Below, piece by piece: positions 19,455 through 31,124 of a DNA stretch of 64,000 bases. The notes beneath the pieces are model-generated. The model worked only from the letters and a program-made list of their open reading frames with translations, ran no database searches and was not told the DNA's origin. Made by a program: the position numbers and the translations under genes. Every line of letters starts with the position of its first letter. The first letter of the stretch is position 1. Location: assembly GCA_013176395.1 (NCBI GenBank), contig JABMLP010000010.1:620001-684000 (forward strand), in the 5' to 3' direction. Source of the stretch: Venturia oleaginea (lineage: Eukaryota; Ascomycota; Dothideomycetes; Venturiales; Venturiaceae).

Positions 19455-22400
19455 ATGGCTCCATCCACATTCGCTTCTGCAGCGGCTGCAGGCTCCAATC
19501 CCAATTCCTCTCGTGGTGAAGGCTCGGGCGATTGGTAAGACACTTTGTCTTTTTGCTCTGTCCTCTCACATTTGTGTGCGCGCTTTGGTCTCTTCGCATG
19601 CTTGCCACGGCATTTCGTCTCCGGATTGGTCAAGCAGCAGCAGATATTGGACGAACGCGTTTTTCATAGAGACACATACATTCCGCTCCCTGCGACATAG
19701 TGGGGTTCTACGGCATGGAAATGTTTGCTAACAATTCTCCCAGGTCTCGACGCGCCAACGGGGCCACCCAAACCTTCCGTCGTCCATCTAATGCTCCAAC
19801 CACCGCCAACTCTGCCCATCAACGCGACGGCAGCGCAAGCCAGCCTCGAACTTCGACCGACAATCCCGGCGTGTATATTCCTCCGCATAGGGGCAATGGA
19901 ATCGCGAGCGAGCATCGTTACTCCAAAGACCAGCTGCTACAGCTGTACAAAAGCCAATCCGAGTCAGAAAATAACAGCGACGTGCCTTCCAGCCTTTACA
20001 TTGGAGGATGGGAGCCGAACATTACCAACGGTAATTCCAGCGCCTCATGGGGCCGCCGCGATGAGCCAAAGGACACTCATGGAGCCGACCTTTGCTGGGA
20101 CCGTGGCGCGCAGACAGTTCCTCTAGGTCTGAAAGGGTTTACCGAAGAAGAGAAAGAGGTATGTTGTTTTTCACGCGCAAATGACAATTTCTGATATGTG
20201 AACATAGATTTTCTACGGCTCGGTCAACTCTCCTAACCCTACAAAAGCACCCAATACGACGAACAAAGACGGAACCCCTAAAGACGTTACTTCGAATCGG
20301 AAAGCCTCCATATCGCAGTCAGTAAACAGCCCTGGGGGTTATGGCTTAACCTCGCCAACCTCCGCTCGCCCTCGCAATACTCGCCGTGAAACTAGCGAAG
20401 CATACCCCTTTCCCCCTTCGCCCAGCGCAACCTCCCGATTTAGTCGAGACGACTCAAGCGCCGCAACACCTCCCCCGGCGCTCCTCAGACGACGCACAGA
20501 TATGAAGGACAGCCAAATGGGTCCAGGAACAGATGAGCGAGACAAGGATAGATCTGGCAATAACGAAGCTTTACCTTTTGCAGGTCTGAAGCGTAGCGTG
20601 ACCGGTGGTTTAGGTAGTGCCAGTCCATCCAACTGGACATCCTCCTCTGGCACTGGATTCGGTGCCATGGGCTCTTTTGGCTTGGGGAGCTTCGCGCCAG
20701 GGACAGGTTCAGGGCAGTCTGTAGCCGTAACAGATAAACGATCTGGGTTTGGTAGTATGCGTGGTGAGAGCCGTTTCAAAACTCTCATGTCCAAAGCTTC
20801 TTCTGAAGATGTTCAGAGAGACATGAAGGAGAAGGCGTCAATGGGATCCTTGCTAGCTTTGGACAAGTCACTGGATCACGACAAAGGTAATTCCTCGTGG
20901 ATGGAGGCACGCTTCAATCGCCCGACTAGCGAAGATACTGATGCGTTTCCTGAAGAAGATCTACCAACTGGCAGTGCTGCTTTGAATGGAGCACTTGACG
21001 CGAGCCCTCCTCAACAGCGAGGATTCTCTGGCTTTGTGAACCAAGGTGGCAATGATGATTTTTCTGCGTTTGGGATGACCTCGGATAACATCGGAGATGC
21101 CATGCACCAGACTCCACATCGCAATCAAGGAGGTTCTGAACAGATGAGCCCAACTGATACGAATCCGTATGCAAGCCCAGAGAATGACAAGACAGCCCAC
21201 CAAGACGAAGGAGATTCTGATGGCTCAGATATCCAGCCGGCTCGCTTGCTTAATCTGGGAACATTTGGAAGCAACCAGAATGCGCTGCCTGGTCTCGGTC
21301 CATTCGGAGGCATGGGCCGTCATCCTGGCGCCTTCGAAATTGCCGCAAGTGACCGTAGCCAGACCTCGAGCGTCGGACCTAGCGGACGAGGATTTCCAAG
21401 TCTCAGTGGCCTGGGAGGAGGCCTTCCTGGTCTAGGTGGGCCCTCAGCTTGGGGTACTTCTCAAGGTGGGCTAGGTACTCCCACTCGAGAGAGAGCAGGA
21501 TTCGGCGGTGCGTTTGGAGACGGCTTGTATGGCTCTATGGCTGAGCTACAGTCTCCAGTGCTTGCTGGCCTGGGAAGTGGAGGTGGCTTTGGTGCGGCTC
21601 CCGGTTCTGGACTAGGTGGAGCTATTGGGCGTGGAAGCAAGCTGGGCTCTTTATTCTCCTCTGGTATGCAGGAACAAATGCGTTCGAATGATCCAGCCAG
21701 ACAAGGTTCGGATGACTTGCCATTTGACCACTTCGATCGCCAGCACCCTGGATTCGGCGGTTCTTTCGGTAGAAATGCGTTTGGGCAGAATGCGATAGGC
21801 GCTCGAGAGAATGACAGCCCGTTCAAAAGTGGACGCGGTGTATTTGACGACATGATAGCAAACGCATCTCGAAATGAAGGACAGACTCCCATCGGTGAGC
21901 CAGTTGGTCACGGTCAATTCTCTGGCAACGGCGCGATACCTGTATTGTCGACGCAGACAAGTCAGGATCCACTTGGATTACATCGCACTGGCATTCAACC
22001 CCAGCTCCACCGCCAGCCTTCTGTCGTTGGAGCAAGCCCAGGAGCGGGAAACCCACCAGTATCGCAACTCCGTCAGATGGTCATGCCCGACAGAATGAGA
22101 TGGATTTACAAAGATCCAAACAACAATACCCAAGGACCTTGGTCTGGCCTTGAAATGCACGACTGGTACAAGAACGGCTATTTTACACCTGAACTGTTGA
22201 TTAAGAGAGTTGAAGACCCAGAGTTTGAACCACTCGCACAACTTATCCGACGTATTGGTAACTCTCGCGAGCCATTCCTTGTGCCACAGATTGGTATTCC
22301 CCACGAGCTTCCACCGCAAACCAGAGGTGCCCAAGGTCCAGTTGCTCCAGGCGCCCAGCCACCCTTTGCAAGCAGCTTCCCCAGCTTTGGCACAACCTTG

Positions 22401-24472
22401 ACGGCCGAGCAACAGAACGCGTTAGAACGACGTAAGCAGGAGGAGCAATTCTTGATGGCTAGGCAAAAGGAGCATCTTGCACAACAGCAGCTACTCCTCA
22501 AGCAAATGGGCTCGTCGCACGTCGTCGGTTTACAACAACTCAATCACCAGGGCAGCGGACATTTGCCACAGCTAAGTCATCAGACCAGTGGACACAGTCT
22601 TCACAGCAAGCCTAGCTTTGGAAGTGTCACTTCCCCTAACGGTTACCAGCCATCACCTACCGTAGGTCCGATGATGGGAGGCCAGCCAGTTCCTGCCAGC
22701 GGCTTCTTCGATAATTCGTTCAGGTCGGCCCCTAGCGTAGGCATGGGCCCAATCGGTTCAGGTGGAGAGATGCTTGGTAACATACGTGAGGATGACTACC
22801 CAGGAATGATGGAACGCTTGAATTTGCGCAGTGGTGGACATCAAGGTCCTGTTGGCTATGGCCAGAACCAAACCCACGAAGCACATGCTCAGCAAGTTCA
22901 AAATATGCTCAATGACCGCGCAAGACTTGAACGCGAGCAGGCCGAGCATGATGCACGTCTGCAGGGGTTTGGTCAAGAGGAGTTTGAGGGTCAACAGGCT
23001 GCAGATCGATTCCAGCATTTTCGTAGCCTTAGGGCGCAAGCTGAACACGAGCTTCAGCAGTCAGGTCCCTCGCGTGAGGAGCGCGAACAGGCAGAGGAGG
23101 CTGATGTGAAGAGCCAGATTGTACAGATACAGCGTGAACAAGCTCGTGGCGCAGATATTGCCCTCTCTGTAGAGACTCAGTCCCTAACACAGCAGGTCCA
23201 GGCCGCTGCTTCTGCAAAACAGGCTGTCGCTCAGCAGACAACTTGGACCAAAATGGACATCAGCACCATGGAACCACTTCAACGCCCACCACAGTCAAGC
23301 TCGCCAATGCCAGCACCAATCGCGCAGAGAAAGCAAAACTTGGTCGAGACTCTTGCCGAAGAGTCACGCTCTCGCACACAGTCACCATCTGCGGAGACTC
23401 CTAGTTCATCTGTTGCGCCCTGGGCCAAAGAACCAGCAGAAGCTCCAAAGGCTCAATCTTTGAAGGAAATCCAGGAAGCCGAGGCTAAGCGCGCTGCGAA
23501 GGAAGAAGAAGTTGCCGTTGCTCAACGCCGTGCTGCATATGAGCGTGAACTTGCGGCAGCCCAGGCGGCAGCTATGAGTGCACCAGCTCCAGGATTGCCA
23601 CCAGGAGCCAGCTGGGCTAGTACCCAATCTCCAGCTCCTGGTGCTACTGCATCCGGTTCCTCTGTTTGGGGTGCAAAGACTTCCTCCAAGCCAAGTGGCA
23701 AGACACTAGCGCAGATCCAGCGAGAGGAGGAGAACAAGAAACAACGTGCCGCGGCCGCTGCTGCTGTAAGTGCCGGTATCTCTGCTGCTGTTGGCACACC
23801 CCAACTTTCTACCGGAAAGCGATATGCAGACCTGGCAAGCAAGACTGCTTCTCCCGCACCTGTTGTCGGTGGTAGCTCATGGAGTACTGTCGGTGCTGGT
23901 GGTAAGGTCAAGGCCATGCCTACTCTTCCTGGCAGTCCTACTGTCAGAGCGGTCAGCGGTAGCATTCCTACTGCTCCCGCGAAGCCACTCATGGCCTCTC
24001 GAAGCTCGACGTTGACTTCTGCACAAATTGCCAAGATGAGCAAAGCTGATGCTTTGGACGAGTTCAAGAAGTGGGCTAGTGGCGAACTGATGAGAGGACA
24101 ATTGAACAAGGAGGTTTCTGGTATGTTCTCGTCCTTGTTGCCTCACTCTCACATAACTTGCTAATCCATATATCAGCACCTGAATTCGTCGAGGCGTTAT
24201 TGAGCCTAGGGTCTGACATTGAAATCCTCACTGAAGCTGTGCACCAAGTTGCTAAGACTATTGACTCCCGCCACTTCGCCGAGGAATTTGTTCGACGCAA
24301 GAAGCAGGCTGACAAGGGCGTCGTCGAGCCATTGGGAGCTGCTAGCCCTGTGAACAAGCAGGCCACTGGAAACGAATGGTCCGCTGTTGCTAAGAAGGGT
24401 CAGGCGCCTGCTGCACCAGCCGTTGCCGAGCCAGCTTTCAAGATGGCAAAGACTAAGGGACGCAGAAAGTGA
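19455..24472 (+). CDS. GYF-domain protein, Smy2/GIGYF-like
   Basis: Four exons (19455-19534, 19744-20158, 20208-24120, 24177-24472) give 1567 residues. The GYF domain at about 795-855 shows the diagnostic pattern W-IYKDPNNNTQGPW ... MHDWYKNGYF, which binds proline-rich peptides in splicing, mRNA-decay or COPII partners. Upstream lies a long Gly/Ser/Phe-rich disordered region. Downstream is a Gln-rich and then Ala/Glu-rich helical region (EAEAKRAAKEEEVAVAQRRA) and a conserved C-terminal helical segment (ALDEFKKWASGELMRGQLNK ... EFVEALLSLGSDIEILTEAV) as in fungal GYF proteins. Intron 1 (209 bp) is long for this window; the others are 49 and 56 bp. It most likely acts in translational repression or mRNP assembly, by analogy with yeast Smy2/Syh1. 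Confidence 0.92.
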
Positions 24473-25753
24473 ATACCACCAATCATTTTGAAAAGTGGGG
24501 ATGTTTTTAGATGAATTGACATGGGTGATTGATTTGGATGTTTGAGCGTGCGCGTCTGTGTTATTGTCCTTTGGGACGACGTTGCTGTCATCATTGTGCA
24601 CGATTGTTTTGCCGGCTTTGGCAATGGTCGCGTTCTGTAGCTGGCCGATGAAGACTCTACTCTAATCCATAGCTCTCTTGTCTGTTTGGCCTGGTGATCC
24701 TGCTGTTATTCCTGCGGTTGTGTGCTGGATGTCGCCCTTTCAGCAAGGTTATCGGTTCTTTTGAGAAAATAGCGGCCTCGAGCAAGTCGAAGATCGCCTG
24801 ATGCGATCTTCTTTTCTAACTACACCTTTCAATCCGCTTTTCGGGGCTGAAATTCTACTGGTGAAGATTTTCTCTCTCCCTCTTCCGTCCACTTACTTAT
24901 CTCTGTATTTCGGTGTTTGGCATAGTGCTTTGCTTGCATTCGAATCCGAGTTCTCTACTGCAGGAGAGAGACATTGAGCTTGAATTTCCATCCTCGAAGG
25001 ATACTCGAATAATGATCCTATTTCTCCCAAAGACCCTTCTTTCTTTGGAGGGAAAGAATGATGATACTGGACTAATTACACTGTCGTCAGAAGCGATAGA
25101 TGGAATCGAAGTATGCACCTTGCTGGATGGACGAGAACAAAAATCAATCCATGACAATAACAACTATCTATCTCCATGTATGCGATGAATGAGGGAGGGA
25201 GGAGGTGAAACCGACAAAAAATGATGGACCTACTAGGAATCGCACTTACGTCAACTGCGCCCTCGGGGAGGAAAGCACTCGTGAAGGAGATACTGCTCGT
25301 GGAGGAGAATCTTCTTATCAACCCTTACAAGCTTCGATATCTCAGTCCTTAGCTTAAAATAAGGTACCGCTCGTGGAGGAGAGTGAACGCAGTTGTTATC
25401 AATCACTAAACCATAGGCCCTTGCTTGCTTGCTTGTTATGCCTTGGTTTCTGAGAAGAATGTCTTATATTACTGTTGAGTGTTGCGAATCGGGGGGGTTC
25501 ATGAAGATTCAAGACTTTGTCACGGTATGGTATGATCGTTTCGTTAGCTAACACATGCCGATAGTAACAACTAGTGACGGACTAGTCCAAAGTCTTCAAG
25601 GGGGGTTCATAGATTGTCAAATTCACTTCATATAACTCCTTGCCCACAAGATACACAATGCTCTTCACTACTCGAGCTCAACATCAAAAGCCCGAGCAAG
25701 TATCTTACCAGCACGCCCAAGCCAGCAGTCCAAAAACACAATTCAAACCTCCC
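24473..25753. other. Intergenic, no gene seen
   Basis: 3' flanks of two convergent genes. Only short, domain-free frames occur. A 12-mer, CTCGTGGAGGAG, occurs twice (about 25288 and 25369) about 80 bp apart. Confidence 0.55.
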
Positions 25754-26458
25754 TCATCCCTCTACTCCTTTCCCCTTCTTACGAACCTCCCCAATCGCCT
25801 CTTTCAAAACCCCATTATTCCTATAAAGCACACCCCTCAACCCATCAACCCTCCACCCAGGAAATAACACCATCATCTCCTCCACTTTCCACCTCGTACT
25901 CGCATTCGAGATATCAATAAGTTGTATATCAACTACCCTCCCCTTCTTTACCAATAGAGAGATCTTAAACCCCTCTCTACAGTCCGGACAGGCGAGATGA
26001 ATCGTATTACCAGTACCGAGGTAGGGGGATGGATTGAAATTGACAATAGCGTTAGCATCATCCGTCTGTGTGAACGAATGATTGGAGAGGGGGATGAAGA
26101 ATTTTTCTTCTCGTGTTTCCGAGGGAGAGTGATCTGGGAGAATCGTGAATGCGAAGTCGGCTTTGTTAAGGTCGGTGGAGGAGGCAGTGTCTACCCACTC
26201 TTCGTCGTCATCTTCTCCTTCTAATGTGTGGAACGCATTTGTATCGATCCAGGCCAAGAAGTTCTTGAGACGGTTTTGGTATTTGGGTACGTGCGGCCAG
26301 TAGGTGGATGATTCTTGCAAGGCGAATTGTGCTAGAGCTTTGCAACAGAGGAGCGAGGAAGTTTCTTGCTCGGTGGTTGGAGGAGTGGCATTATCTGCGG
26401 GATCTAACTTGGTCGACTTGCTGCCAAAGCCGAAGAAGGAAGACCAAGATTGAGGCAT
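25754..26458 (-). CDS. Uncharacterised protein with CPDC motif
   Basis: 234 residues, no intron, good start (MPQSWSSFFGFGSKSTK). The N-terminal half is soluble and acidic; the second half has a compact beta/alpha-looking region with LACPDCREGFKISLLVKKGR, followed by a helical, basic C-terminus. CPDC could be a redox or metal-binding pair but lacks a second pair nearby. I do not recognise the family. The regular codon use and single long frame make it a likely real gene. It lies head-to-tail with the Atos gene. Confidence 0.68.
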   Translation of the reverse strand: MPQSWSSFFGFGSKSTKLDPADNATPPTTEQETSSLLCCKALAQFALQESSTYWPHVPKYQNRLKNFLAWIDTNAFHTLEGEDDDEEWVDTASSTDLNKADFAFTILPDHSPSETREEKFFIPLSNHSFTQTDDANAIVNFNPSPYLGTGNTIHLACPDCREGFKISLLVKKGRVVDIQLIDISNASTRWKVEEMMVLFPGWRVDGLRGVLYRNNGVLKEAIGEVRKKGKGVEG

Positions 26459-26879
26459 TTTGAATTTGGTGTGGAGTAGGGAGCTGTGCTAGAAATAATT
26501 GCTTCGATTATTTGTATGAACGGTAGAGCTGCTCACATGGACAGTTTGCAACCGCATAGGCAGGCGTCATGTACGATACTATCACATCCTTACTATCGAT
26601 GAATGACTATACATTAGGTAGACATCGTGACCGTGAAGTCCGAATGTAGAATAGTTGTGAATAGAGAGCAATGACGAAAGAATCTTGTGACCTGATAGTA
26701 GATGTCAATAAAGAGAATGAGAAACTAATATTGACGTTCGAATAACAGAAAGAGTTTGACAGTGGAACAAAACAATGACTAGCCGATTGAGCCAAGCCTA
26801 TCCAAAACAAAATACCAGATAGCGGAGCGGTGAAAATGGTCTCCCAAAAGTAAACGCCATCTAAGATCTGATACCATCA
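26459..26879. other. Intergenic between two minus-strand genes
   Basis: Promoter of the preceding small gene and 3' flank of the Atos gene; AT-rich, no gene seen. Confidence 0.5.
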
Positions 26880-29138
26880 TTACTCATCATCCCGTTCCAG
26901 ACTGACTCCTCTCAGTTGCCGTGCTAACAGACCTGCTGAAATGCCAGAGGCAACAGAGCTACCCGCGCTGGAAAGAGGACTCTTTCTCTTTTCCAACCAC
27001 GAATCAGGAAGCTGGCTAATCGGTATGTTTTCCGAATTGAGTCGTGATTTGAAAGGGCTGTCCAAATCCATCTGCTCCCTACTCACAGGCCGTGACTCAA
27101 CTGTCTCCAACCTATTAAGTGTGAACGGAATGGGCCTGATTGCGCTGATGATGGAAGTGTCCGCAAACGAACGTATCGGACTTGTTATGGGAGTCTCGTT
27201 GAAAGACCGCGCAGTCCAGCTCAGGGCATTCGCGAAATCGGAGTTGTTCTGCATGTACGTCAAGGGAGTGCTCCTTCGCCGAGCTGCCTTTTCCGATGCG
27301 GAGATAGTGGTGCTTGCCAGTGCATCTCGCTGCGGTTTGTAAGCACTGTAACGTGGGTCAGACAGTTGAACCTCATTTCTCAACTTCTCTTTTCCGTCAG
27401 GCACCCGATTTGCAAATACTACCCGGATAGCTTTGTGCAAATAATACCTGCCCTTGCTTGGGCAACAAATATTGAGGTGGACAAGATAACGCAGCACAGG
27501 GCGATCGCGTGGATCCTCGGAATGAGACAGAGACGCCTCTGGTCGATCAGTGCCCAAATTCGTTCGCGCAGTCATTGGCATGTCAATGATCGGACCTGCA
27601 CTGTAGCTTCTTTGGCGGATGAACGTTTTCTGTCCAGGCTCCATGTCGCTGAGATCATATGGTACAAGGAACAATTTGACAGCCGTTTTGTTCGGGTTCT
27701 TGAGAATGATCTGCAGCTGACCTTGTTGCGGAATACGGTAGCTACCACCAGGTGGTGCTTTCGGTGACTCTGATCGCCGCTTCAATCTCTCTTTCTTCCG
27801 CCGGAGCGCCTCAGTATGCGCAATGGAGCCTGACGGCGAAGAGGTTAAATGTGATCCTGTAGGCTCATCCAGCCTTTTCGCAGGTGAAGCATATCGACGC
27901 CGGCGTCGGCCTTCATCTTCGTTTTCCTGTGGTGGAGATAACGAATTTTCAAGATCGATCAGTCCAACATATGGACTTGGTTGATTGTCTGTCATACGTC
28001 CACCAGCATTTCCATAACTGTAGAAAACTGCTGGAAATGGGACAATCACGTGAGGCGGACATCTCAGGTTCGCCTTACATTTGCCCTTCCCTAACACGCC
28101 AATCTGAGCAACGAAGTTCAGTGGTCGAGAAGGAGTAGTTGACATGCGACCTCTCAGTATAGATTCCTCGTATGATCCGACCATAGGTGCATGGTGTAAT
28201 GGTGAGATTTCGGAGGCATTGGAAGTTCCTCGAGGTCGGAACAAAGGAGTCTGAGGAGTAGAGATGGAGTTCAGTTGGTTCACCCGCGTCACTGACCGCT
28301 GGGGTTGGTGAGCTTGGTACGGATATATTCCTTCTCGACGGGGCGTTACCTGCGGCCGAGGCGAGGTCGTGCTTAGCTCGTTGAAGGGAGAGTTACGAAA
28401 AGTCTGGAACGACTGGGGAGAAAAGGTGTGTCTCCTATTTTCCCTCTGAGGACTTCCGAATCGACGAGGACCAGCAGTTGGTGAGAGTTCAAGATCCGAG
28501 TTGTAGGATGCCTCTACCTGCACGAGCGGACTGGTTGGAGGTAGAAGCGTAAAGTTGGAGAAGGGAGATTGCGAGACCGGTCTCGGTCGAGATGATGGGC
28601 GGCTGTCGAAACTTCTCGCACCCATAAACGAAGGGAAATCCGAATGCCATGGAGCCACAGGCGAAGTAGCCAGCGAAGGCGCTGAGCAATCTCGATCCGA
28701 GCCTTCATCCTTTTCTTCCCTGAAGTCACCAGAATGGAGAGCAGACCGAGGACGTTCTATCTCCAGTCCAGCCTGATTGTGATCTAACTCTTGCTTCTGG
28801 TTTTGAATTGGTGACTCTCGAAGTTCAGCTGCTGGTTGTAAAGACGTAGGGGGGCTTTGCTGAGGCGAGTGTCTTGGAGATCCGGTCTGGTCTGAAGACT
28901 TTCGTCCGAAGCCATGACGTATTGTCCAAGAAGGACTTTCTCCTCGCTTCAAGCGCTCTATCAGTTCTCCTCGGCTTAATGGCCTGTTCTCGTCTGCCAG
29001 ACTCTTTGCAGGTATCCTTTCACGGTCATTCTCGAACGGTTGATAACGCCCGGGCGATTCGTTGTCGGCTACATCCGGCTCATGCCATTCGGCTGAGGGA
29101 GAGGCAGACTCTTCCACCTGTTCGTGGAAGATGGGCAT
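26880..29138 (-). CDS. Atos-family protein (Atossa/FAM214-like)
   Basis: 752 residues in one exon. The long disordered N-terminus (about 1-310) is rich in Ser and Pro. The first conserved block carries YEESILRGRMSTTPSRP and FVAQIGVLGKGKCKANLRCP, followed by PYVGLIDLE. The second block carries GSYRIPQQGQLQIILKNPNK, then VKLFLVPYDLSDMEPGQKTF and later IRVVFANRVPDGKEKLRNEV. These are hallmarks of the Atos-like domain pair (formerly annotated as DUF4210 and chromosome-segregation-during-meiosis domains). Drosophila Atossa is a nuclear regulator of metabolic genes; the role in fungi is little known. A basic stretch (RRRRRYASPAKR) may be a nuclear localisation signal. Confidence 0.9.
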   Translation of the reverse strand: MPIFHEQVEESASPSAEWHEPDVADNESPGRYQPFENDRERIPAKSLADENRPLSRGELIERLKRGESPSWTIRHGFGRKSSDQTGSPRHSPQQSPPTSLQPAAELRESPIQNQKQELDHNQAGLEIERPRSALHSGDFREEKDEGSDRDCSAPSLATSPVAPWHSDFPSFMGARSFDSRPSSRPRPVSQSPFSNFTLLPPTSPLVQVEASYNSDLELSPTAGPRRFGSPQRENRRHTFSPQSFQTFRNSPFNELSTTSPRPQVTPRREGIYPYQAHQPQRSVTRVNQLNSISTPQTPLFRPRGTSNASEISPLHHAPMVGSYEESILRGRMSTTPSRPLNFVAQIGVLGKGKCKANLRCPPHVIVPFPAVFYSYGNAGGRMTDNQPSPYVGLIDLENSLSPPQENEDEGRRRRRYASPAKRLDEPTGSHLTSSPSGSIAHTEALRRKKERLKRRSESPKAPPGGSYRIPQQGQLQIILKNPNKTAVKLFLVPYDLSDMEPGQKTFIRQRSYSAGPIIDMPMTARTNLGTDRPEASLSHSEDPRDRPVLRYLVHLNICCPSKGRYYLHKAIRVVFANRVPDGKEKLRNEVQLSDPRYSAYKPQRDALASTTISASEKAARRRSTPLTYMQNNSDFANALSWTARSFNETPITSPIRSFADTSIISAIRPIPFTLNRLETVESRPVSREQMDLDSPFKSRLNSENIPISQLPDSWLEKRKSPLSSAGSSVASGISAGLLARQLRGVSLERDDE

Positions 29139-29904
29139 GGTGAGAAGCGTGGTGATTCTAAAGACATTTTCAAGGCCAGACGGCAGCCATGGATGCTAGT
29201 GTCTTCGGAAGAGAGGTTCTGCTAAGCGGCAATGTGCCGGTGGAGCGAGGATAGTAGTTCAGATGTGGTGACTGTGACTGAATCAGAGCGGATGTCTCTG
29301 AGCACCGATTGGCACAGGCGTGGATTCGTACTTAAGTCGTTAGGAGTAGGGGCATTTCTTGGATCCCGCTGACATGGGTGTGACACAGTTCAGCCGGCCA
29401 TGCAGGTATGAAGCACGCTGGGATGTGGTATTTATCGTTCTTCTGAGGTGCGGAGACGTGAGATAAGTCGTAGATGACGAGCAGCCAGCATGGCATAGCC
29501 GTTTCCGGAGGGGATATGATCGGCGAGGCATGAGACACCTACCTACCTTGCAGCAATAGAATAAACCATTGGTGAACTAGTACACAGTAGTAATGTCAAA
29601 GGCCGAGTCTCAGAGTTCCCGTCCTAGTCCCGGCCTGCCAGTGTGGAGTATGCGTGGAGATCGACTGGATCAAATCTTCCAGCTCCATCAAATCTGCGAC
29701 AAGAGGCATATCTGCTGCGATTGCAATATTGCGGAGAACTCTGATAAAGCTTTTTTGCAGTCTTCACCGCTCAGGAAACGCACTTTGCGTATGTTGCAGT
29801 CGTTGAAACTTTGATTCATTGGTTCTTCGGTTCCACGGATAACATTTCTCGGCGCCAAATTCAACTACTTCGTCATACCAACATTCAGAAGTTAGGCCTC
29901 CGTG
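29139..29904. promoter_or_regulatory. Shared upstream region of Atos and FYV7-like genes
   Basis: Divergent promoters in about 770 bp. A 73-codon frame at 29593-29814 starts with ATG but has no recognisable feature. Confidence 0.45.
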
Positions 29905-30556
29905 ATGCCTACGCCTGGAACAAAGAGAAAGCGCGAGGGCAGCAGCAAGAAAGGGTTCTCTGTTGGACCTTCCCATCTCCCCGATGGCACATACAAGCGC
30001 AAAAGTAGGCACGTTCGAGATGCTCTATAAAATCTGCTAATTGAATCTTCAAGACGACAAGATCAAACAAGACCTTATCCATAAGGCAAAGATAAAGAAG
30101 GAATTCGCCAAAGTCAAAGCCCGCCACGAAGCCGAAAACCCAGCTCCCAAATCTACCATTCCCGCCGATGAGGCAGAGTCTTCCGAGGAAGCACAAGACC
30201 CTGTCTCGCTAGAACTACATCCAGACCGACAAGCTCGAATCGACAAAGACGAGGCGTCTCCAGAACCGGATCAAGTCCGAGAACCCGTGAGAAAGAAGCA
30301 GCGCAGGCAGCGTCAAGACCCTTTCAGCAAGGAAGCAGAGGCGGCTCGGAAGCGTAAGGAGGAGGCAGCGCAGAGACAACACGAATATGAAGAGAACCAG
30401 CGGCATCGAAGAAAGGCGCTTGATCAGCGGGAGAGAATGCGCAAGGCTATGCAGAAGGCGCGGATACCTGGTCGGGATGGGAAGCGGAAGCTGGGCAGGG
30501 AGAGTGGTTTCTTACTGGAGAAGGTCAAAAAGCTGGTTTCGAATGGAGGGGGATGA
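29905..30556 (+). CDS. Fyv7/Tap26-like rRNA-processing protein
   Basis: Two exons (29905-30004 and 30054-30556, intron 49 bp with GTAGGC donor and CTAAT branch) give 200 residues. The N-terminus has KKGFSVGPSHLPDGTYKRK followed across the junction by DKIKQDLIHKAKIKKEFAK, the signature of the fungal rRNA-processing (Fyv7) family. The rest is a Lys/Arg/Glu-rich helix (ARKRKEEAAQRQHEYEENQR) ending in RKLGRESGFLLEKVKKLV. Family members act in the nucleolus in early 18S rRNA maturation. The composition is typical of nucleolar assembly factors. Length is normal for the family. Confidence 0.82.
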
Positions 30557-31124
30557 CAGGGCATGTGTACTGGCATAGATAGCCTTGGTCATATGAGGGG
30601 ATCATTGATCAGGCACGTCATCGTAGGAGAGCTTCGCTTTCTTCCGATCTAGAAGGGCTGATCAGAGCCTGGTGGGTGAGAGGAACAGAAGAGCGTTTAT
30701 AAGATACCCAAAAGAGATGATCCACTGGAGGAAGAGTACAGAGAGCCAATGAAGACGTAGAGCAGCCGGCCACAGCAGGGAGTATAATACCAGGAGACTG
30801 CTGGAAAGCGCTGAAGTCCTGAATGCTTATCCACTACTTAGGGCGAGGCAATCAAAAGATTCTCGAAATATCTGGTGATCTCTCCCTTTGAAATCGCCTG
30901 GAACTTTGAGCACTCGCCATCTCCTTGGAAAACATTCACACGAGGTCAAGCGTTGTCTGAGGTTAAGAGTTGAAAGTGTTGACTCCAACCATCTTCAAGC
31001 TGTGTTGTGTCATCGTGATCCTGTTCTGCCTAAAATTTTGATGCTTCCATTTCTGATCGCCTCAACAAACTCAACCATCAACAACTCACACTCACACACG
31101 AACCGGAAAAGAGTGTCCGCCACG
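30557..31124. other. Intergenic, no gene seen
   Basis: 3' flank of the Fyv7-like gene and promoter/leader of the F-box gene; the leader just before 31125 is A/C-rich. Confidence 0.5.

Noticed and set aside
28186..28250. tRNA-like text (GGTGCATGGTGTAATGG... GAGGTCGGAAC)
   Set aside because: It lies inside the Atos coding frame and cannot be folded by eye into a full cloverleaf with a paired acceptor stem.
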